Source: Winogradskyella sp.
Lineage (GTDB): Bacteria > Bacteroidota > Bacteroidia > Flavobacteriales > Flavobacteriaceae
DNA: 8,467 nucleotides
Reading direction: 5' to 3'
Assembly: GCA_030149115.1 (NCBI GenBank)
Contig: JASBSE010000502.1
Location: 1-8,467 of the forward strand
Shown here: one piece after another, positions 5,757 through 8,467 of the stretch
How the letters are laid out: the number at the start of each line of letters is the position of its first letter
Numbering within the stretch: position 1 is the first letter of the stretch
The notes under the pieces: generated by a model
Told to the model about the DNA's origin: nothing
The model's database searches: none
The model's input: only the letters and a program-made list of their open reading frames with translations
Program-made: the position numbers and the translations under genes

Positions 5757-6872
5757 TTATTTTTTTAAAACAACTTCCTCAAATAGTGTTTTCCATTGAT
5801 TCATAATTTTATCTATAGAATACCTCTTAATATTTTCGCTGGCCTTGTCTCCCATTTGTTTACGAAGTTCAACATTTTCAATTAAGTGGTTAATTGAATC
5901 TGCCAGTAAATCAATATCATTTTGCGAAACAAGAATACCATCTATCGAATCATTAATTATTTCTCTTGGACCATATTTACAGTCAAATGATACAACAGGA
6001 AGACCAAATGACATGGCCTCGATTAACACCAAAGGAAAGCCTTCTAACCTAGAGCTACAAACATATATAGAAGATTCTAAGTATGCCTTTGAAATGTCTT
6101 TTGTATGTCCCTTTAAAATAATGCTATCTGAAATATTTAAATCTTTTGCTAGGCCTTTAAGGTCTATATTACCAGTGCGCTTTCCTACAATTTTTAGCAT
6201 CCAATCAGGATGCTTTTCTTTTACTTTTTGCCAACAGTGCAACAACATATCAAACCCTTTAACATAATCATGTCTTCCAACAGACAATATAACCTTAGAA
6301 TCTAACTTAGCTTTACTACCCTTAGTATCTAGTATAATAGGATTACTTATTACGGCAGTGTTTTTTAAGCTCTTCCAGTCTGTTCTATGTGCATCCGACA
6401 ACAGAACAAATTTATCATAATCCTTGCCTGCAAAAGATAGTAACAGTTTTTTTATAGTGTTTAAAATTTTGGTCTTAATAGAGTTGTTACTCCCCATGAA
6501 ATTTAGGTGCTTCGTATCATGACGTTGATACACCATCTTAAATTTTCTATTAACAAATTTTGGCAGATACAAACTAAAGATGTCACTTTCACAAGCAACA
6601 ATTATATTTGGGTTTATTCTGTTAAGAATTTTATTAAGAGATTTCACCTTTAAATAAAAACTTTTTAAAGGTGTAGCAGAGTTTTTTAAATAATGTATGT
6701 GCAAAGCTGAATTGAGTTCAAAGAAATTCTTTTCCTCTTCAACATCCTGATTTAAAAGAATTAAATCAATCTCATATTTATAATTTTTAATGAAATAATT
6801 AATCTGTAGCGCAATCATTCTTTGCAAACCAGATGTTCCATTGATTTTATTTGCAATGTAGACGAGCTTCAC
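5757..6872 (-). CDS. GT4-family glycosyltransferase (GT-B fold); GTG start
   Basis: This 371-residue protein has the two-domain layout and length of a GT4 retaining glycosyltransferase, which moves a sugar from a nucleotide-sugar donor to a glycan or lipid-linked acceptor. The N-terminal acceptor domain starts MKLVYIANKINGTSG with the usual glycine-rich turn. The C-terminal donor domain begins near ILSVGRHDYVKGFDML (195-210), where Arg200 and Lys205 fit the phosphate-binding pair. The E-x7-E motif is EGFPLVLIE with Glu277 and Glu285. No membrane segment or signal peptide is evident, so it probably works at the inner face of the membrane on polysaccharide or glycolipid precursors. Sugar specificity cannot be read. 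The start is GTG (6870-6872), because an in-frame TAA lies four codons upstream. It is alone among housekeeping genes, with no other polysaccharide genes near, which suggests an inserted accessory gene. Confidence 0.93.
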   Translation of the reverse strand: MKLVYIANKINGTSGLQRMIALQINYFIKNYKYEIDLILLNQDVEEEKNFFELNSALHIHYLKNSATPLKSFYLKVKSLNKILNRINPNIIVACESDIFSLYLPKFVNRKFKMVYQRHDTKHLNFMGSNNSIKTKILNTIKKLLLSFAGKDYDKFVLLSDAHRTDWKSLKNTAVISNPIILDTKGSKAKLDSKVILSVGRHDYVKGFDMLLHCWQKVKEKHPDWMLKIVGKRTGNIDLKGLAKDLNISDSIILKGHTKDISKAYLESSIYVCSSRLEGFPLVLIEAMSFGLPVVSFDCKYGPREIINDSIDGILVSQNDIDLLADSINHLIENVELRKQMGDKASENIKRYSIDKIMNQWKTLFEEVVLKK

Positions 6873-6930
6873 ATCAACTTTTTAAAATTCAACATATAGG
6901 TATTAAATTTTAAGATTTTGATTTTGCTAT

Positions 6931-6938
6931 CAAAATTA
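6931..6938 (-). promoter_or_regulatory. Possible -7 box for the glycosyltransferase gene
   Basis: On the minus strand TAATTTTG is an exact TAnnTTTG match, 58 bases upstream of the GTG start. No convincing TTTG -33 element is seen 17-21 bases further upstream, so the call rests on the -7 box and on the need for a promoter in this divergent spacer. Confidence 0.38.
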
Positions 6939-6998
6939 TAGCTTACTTACTTGTTAAAAAGTAGATTATTGAGGATTAACTGATTGTTTTCGGTTTAA

Positions 6999-7039
6999 TG
7001 GTTTTTCTAACTTTTGATTCCTACAATATTTAAAAACCA
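6999..7039. repeat. Inverted repeat upstream of nth
   Basis: TGGTTTTT (6999-7006) and AAAAACCA (7032-7039) are perfect 8-bp inverted complements around a 25-base A/T-rich loop. It lies in the 201-bp spacer between the divergent glycosyltransferase and nth genes. No U-tract follows, so it is not an obvious terminator. An operator-like site or chance in A/T-rich DNA are both possible. Confidence 0.3.
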
Positions 7040-7045
7040 ATTCTT

Positions 7046-7053
7046 TAAATTTG
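7046..7053 (+). promoter_or_regulatory. Possible -7 box for nth
   Basis: TAAATTTG is an exact TAnnTTTG match ending 20 bases before the nth ATG. The nearest upstream TTTG (7013-7016) is 29 bases away, too far for a standard -33 element. An alternative weaker promoter with TAACTTTTG at 7008-7016 and TTG at 6984-6986 is also possible. Confidence 0.35.
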
Positions 7054-7073
7054 TTCACTTAACTCAAGTATAA

Positions 7074-7730
7074 ATGACAAAACAAGAAAAGGTAAATTTC
7101 GTAATAAACACACTAAACAAACTTTATCCTGAAATCCCTATTCCGTTAGATCATAAAGATCCATACACATTATTAATCGCTGTCCTTATGTCCGCACAAA
7201 GTACTGATGTGCGTGTTAACCAAATCACTCCGCTTTTATTTGAAAAAGCAGACAACCCATACGACATGGTAAAGCTTAGTGTAGAAGAAATTAGGGAGAT
7301 TATAAAACCTGTTGGTTTATCTCCTATGAAAAGTAAGGGCATTTATGGTTTATCTCAAATTCTTATTGATAAACACAATGGCGAAGTCCCACGGACCTAT
7401 GAAGAACTCGAAGCATTGCCTGCAGTTGGTCATAAAACTGCTGCTGTAGTATTATCGCAAGCCTTTGGTATACCTGCTTTTCCTGTTGACACTCATATTC
7501 ATAGATTAATGTATCGCTGGAATTTAACCAATGGTAAAAACGTAGTACAAACTGAAAAAGATGCCAAACGTTTGTTTCCAAAGGAATTGTGGAACGACCT
7601 CCATCTACAGATTATCTGGTATGGTAGAGAATATTCACCTGCACGCGGTTGGGATTTAGAAAAGGATATCATCACAAAAACTATAGGTAGAAAATCAGTT
7701 TTAGATGAGTATTACAAAAAGAAAAAATAG
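7074..7730 (+). CDS. nth: Endonuclease III (DNA glycosylase/AP lyase) without the iron-sulfur cluster
   Basis: This 218-residue protein is a full-length HhH-GPD base-excision repair enzyme that removes oxidised pyrimidines and cleaves at abasic sites. LMSAQSTDVRVN (38-49) matches the conserved LSAQATD helix. The helix-hairpin-helix LPAVGHKTA (115-123) carries the catalytic Lys121, and PVDTHIHR (137-144) carries the catalytic Asp139. The C-terminal C-x6-C-x2-C-x5-C loop that binds [4Fe-4S] in the E. coli enzyme is replaced: GREYSPARGWDLEKDIITKT (184-203) has Ser188 where the first ligand is expected and no cysteine follows. In fact the whole protein contains none. I recall similar cysteine-free versions in other Flavobacteriia, so this is probably a lineage feature rather than a broken gene. 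The ATG start matches family length. The downstream lipoprotein gene follows after 48 bases. Confidence 0.95.
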   Translation: MTKQEKVNFVINTLNKLYPEIPIPLDHKDPYTLLIAVLMSAQSTDVRVNQITPLLFEKADNPYDMVKLSVEEIREIIKPVGLSPMKSKGIYGLSQILIDKHNGEVPRTYEELEALPAVGHKTAAVVLSQAFGIPAFPVDTHIHRLMYRWNLTNGKNVVQTEKDAKRLFPKELWNDLHLQIIWYGREYSPARGWDLEKDIITKTIGRKSVLDEYYKKKK

Positions 7731-7732
7731 CT

Positions 7733-7765
7733 TTTGGTTGGTATAATTATTGATGTATGTTTTTG
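7733..7765 (+). promoter_or_regulatory. Possible promoter for the lipoprotein gene
   Basis: TTTG at 7733-7736 and the imperfect -7 box TATGTTTTTG (7756-7765, two extra T compared with TAnnTTTG) are 19 bases apart, the preferred spacing. They fall in the 48-bp gap after nth, so the lipoprotein could be expressed independently of nth as well as by read-through. Confidence 0.35.
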
Positions 7766-7778
7766 AAACCACCAATCA

Positions 7779-8294
7779 ATGCGACAATTACTAACTATTA
7801 TGCTTCTTTTCCTTTTATCATCATGTATAACATTGAGAAAAGCACCTGAAGTTACAACTCACAAGGTGGCAACGGCTAAAAAATTTCAACGCAAATTTCC
7901 AAAGCAAAAGGCCTTTATTTTTGAAGATCCGAAAGAAGCTGACCAGTTTTACAATTACATCAATATTAAATTTCAACTCAATGATAATGATGTAGGTTTT
8001 GATGTTCCTATAGACATAAACAATAACCTTTATTATTTTACTTATCACGAAGCAGAAATACCTGATAAAAAATTTAATTTATTGGGACTTACCGTTGATG
8101 CAGCATTAACTGCCAACAAGTTAGACCCAATATTTAATAATTATGTAAATCGTAAAGGACATTGGTTTATTGCTATTACGGTTAGAGATGTAGAAAATAA
8201 GAACTGTCTTAATTCAAACTACAAAAACAGAAAGGAAGTGCTAGACTATTTGCAACTCTTGCAGAACGAATATTTAAACAGCCCAAGATTTTGA
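7779..8294 (+). CDS. Small putative lipoprotein of unknown function
   Basis: This 171-residue protein begins with a short signal peptide: Arg2, a hydrophobic core at residues 4-13, then the lipobox LSSC with the lipidated cysteine at 16. Signal peptidase II processing and attachment to a membrane from the periplasmic side are therefore likely. The residues just after the cysteine (ITLRKAP) lack the acidic run that exports Bacteroidota lipoproteins to the cell surface, so a periplasm-facing location is more likely. The mature part is polar, with a central strand-rich stretch (FDVPIDINNNLYYFTYHEAE) and a conserved-looking GHWFIAITVRD near residues 127-137. I do not recognise the family. It follows nth by 48 bases on the same strand and ends 5 bases before a hairpin terminator. 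Confidence 0.85.
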   Translation: MRQLLTIMLLFLLSSCITLRKAPEVTTHKVATAKKFQRKFPKQKAFIFEDPKEADQFYNYINIKFQLNDNDVGFDVPIDINNNLYYFTYHEAEIPDKKFNLLGLTVDAALTANKLDPIFNNYVNRKGHWFIAITVRDVENKNCLNSNYKNRKEVLDYLQLLQNEYLNSPRF

Positions 8295-8299
8295 TAAAA

Positions 8300-8326
8300 A
8301 AATCCTGATTTCTCAATCAGGATTTC
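8300..8326. terminator. Bidirectional hairpin terminator after the lipoprotein gene
   Basis: AAATCCTGATT (8300-8310) and AATCAGGATTT (8315-8325) form a perfect 11-bp stem around TCTC. On the + strand only TTTCTT follows, a modest U-tract. On the minus strand the stem runs into seven T (complement of A7 at 8296-8302), so it is the better terminator for a minus-strand gene. It begins 5 bases after the lipoprotein TGA and ends 8 bases from the stop of the minus-strand partial gene. Confidence 0.85.
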
Positions 8327-8333
8327 TTCCAAC

Positions 8334-8467
8334 TTAATTCTGAAGTGCTTCAAACTTCAATTTATTATAATGTATAACACTTAAAGCCTTTGAGTAATTC
8401 AAAAGAAAACTTATCGTTTCGTCTTTTGGCTGTAGATTATTATTTTTTTTTGGGGAAGCGTTAAAGT
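8334..8467 (-). CDS. C-terminal end of an unidentified minus-strand gene (partial)
   Basis: On the minus strand a frame is open from the right window edge for 43 codons to a TAA whose complement is 8334-8336. The residues look like real coding sequence rather than noise: PKDETISFLLNYSKALSVI (13-31 of the fragment) reads as an amphipathic helix, preceded by a Lys/Asn-rich linker. Support also comes from the hairpin at 8300-8326, whose U-tract faces this strand. I have a vague recall of short flavobacterial proteins ending in a similar LLNYSKAL helix, but cannot name a family. No start codon is expected within the window. Confidence 0.55.
   Translation of the reverse strand, partial: FNASPKKNNNLQPKDETISFLLNYSKALSVIHYNKLKFEALQN

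Noticed and set aside
5845..6267. A 140-codon + strand open frame inside the glycosyltransferase gene.
   Set aside because: It is antisense to the donor-domain region of a clear GT4 protein and shows no motif. Shadow frame.
6872..6877. A start-stop element ATGTGA overlapping the GTG start of the glycosyltransferase on the minus strand.
   Set aside because: A two-codon frame is expected by chance, and nothing else suggests translational control here.
6921..6936. Short inverted repeat ATTTTG-CTAT-CAAAAT upstream of the glycosyltransferase gene, overlapping its possible -7 box.
   Set aside because: Only 6 bp and almost all A/T in an A/T-rich spacer, so chance is a sufficient explanation.
7736..7775. 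GGTTGGT near 7736-7742 and ACCACC near 7768-7773 as a possible hairpin between nth and the lipoprotein gene.
   Set aside because: The match needs a bulge, the loop is long and no U-tract follows, so it is neither a credible terminator nor a clear operator.
1..8467. Search for tRNA/rRNA genes, CRISPR repeats, insertion sequences, integrases, phage or defence genes.
   Set aside because: Nearly all sequence is filled by housekeeping-type genes, spacers are short (largest 201 bp, 6873-7073), and no cloverleaf, regularly spaced repeat, transposase motif or terminal inverted repeat was seen.

Overview
The window looks like an ordinary chromosomal segment from a marine-type Flavobacteriaceae bacterium (phylum Bacteroidota). 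The case rests on low GC with A/T-rich spacers, gene starts without clear Shine-Dalgarno sequences, several exact TAnnTTTG promoter boxes (the Bacteroidota -7 element), and protein families whose wording is typically flavobacterial. It holds nine complete genes plus the 3' ends of two others at the window edges. I see no tRNA or rRNA gene, CRISPR array, insertion sequence, phage gene or plasmid gene.

Left block (1-2338, + strand): a tightly packed operon. It contains the tail of a membrane protein (probably BatA-like), a dihydroorotase-family protein that has lost every metal-binding histidine, a small DUF4870-like membrane protein, and a serine esterase of the phospholipase/carboxylesterase family. 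The genes overlap or nearly touch (ATGA overlap, TAATG overlap, 12-bp gap). The esterase then converges with the next gene so closely that both TAG stops lie inside one CTAG palindrome.

Middle block (2335-5155): a minus-strand pair, a PhnP-like metallo-beta-lactamase-fold phosphodiesterase starting at TTG followed by a small membrane-anchored coiled-coil protein. It faces away from a + strand gene for a large conserved protein of unknown function. The 91-bp divergent spacer carries two Bacteroidota-type promoters arranged as an exact mirror image with overlapping -33 elements.

Right block (5174-8467): a 13-bp-stem bidirectional terminator separates the unknown-function gene from bcp (thiol peroxidase, minus strand). 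Upstream of bcp lies a GT4 glycosyltransferase (minus strand, GTG start). Divergent from that are nth (endonuclease III with no cysteine at all, hence no [4Fe-4S] cluster) and a small lipoprotein gene. A second hairpin terminator follows, and its better U-tract faces the minus strand, where the last 43 codons of a further gene enter from the right edge.

Functionally this is a patchwork of housekeeping genes: DNA repair, peroxide defence, phosphoester hydrolysis and a sugar-transfer gene that looks like an accessory insertion. I do not see a convincing new multi-gene system. The items most worth following up are the metal-site-less dihydroorotase in its conserved operon, the uncharacterised 483-residue protein with its mirror-image promoter, and the cluster-free endonuclease III.
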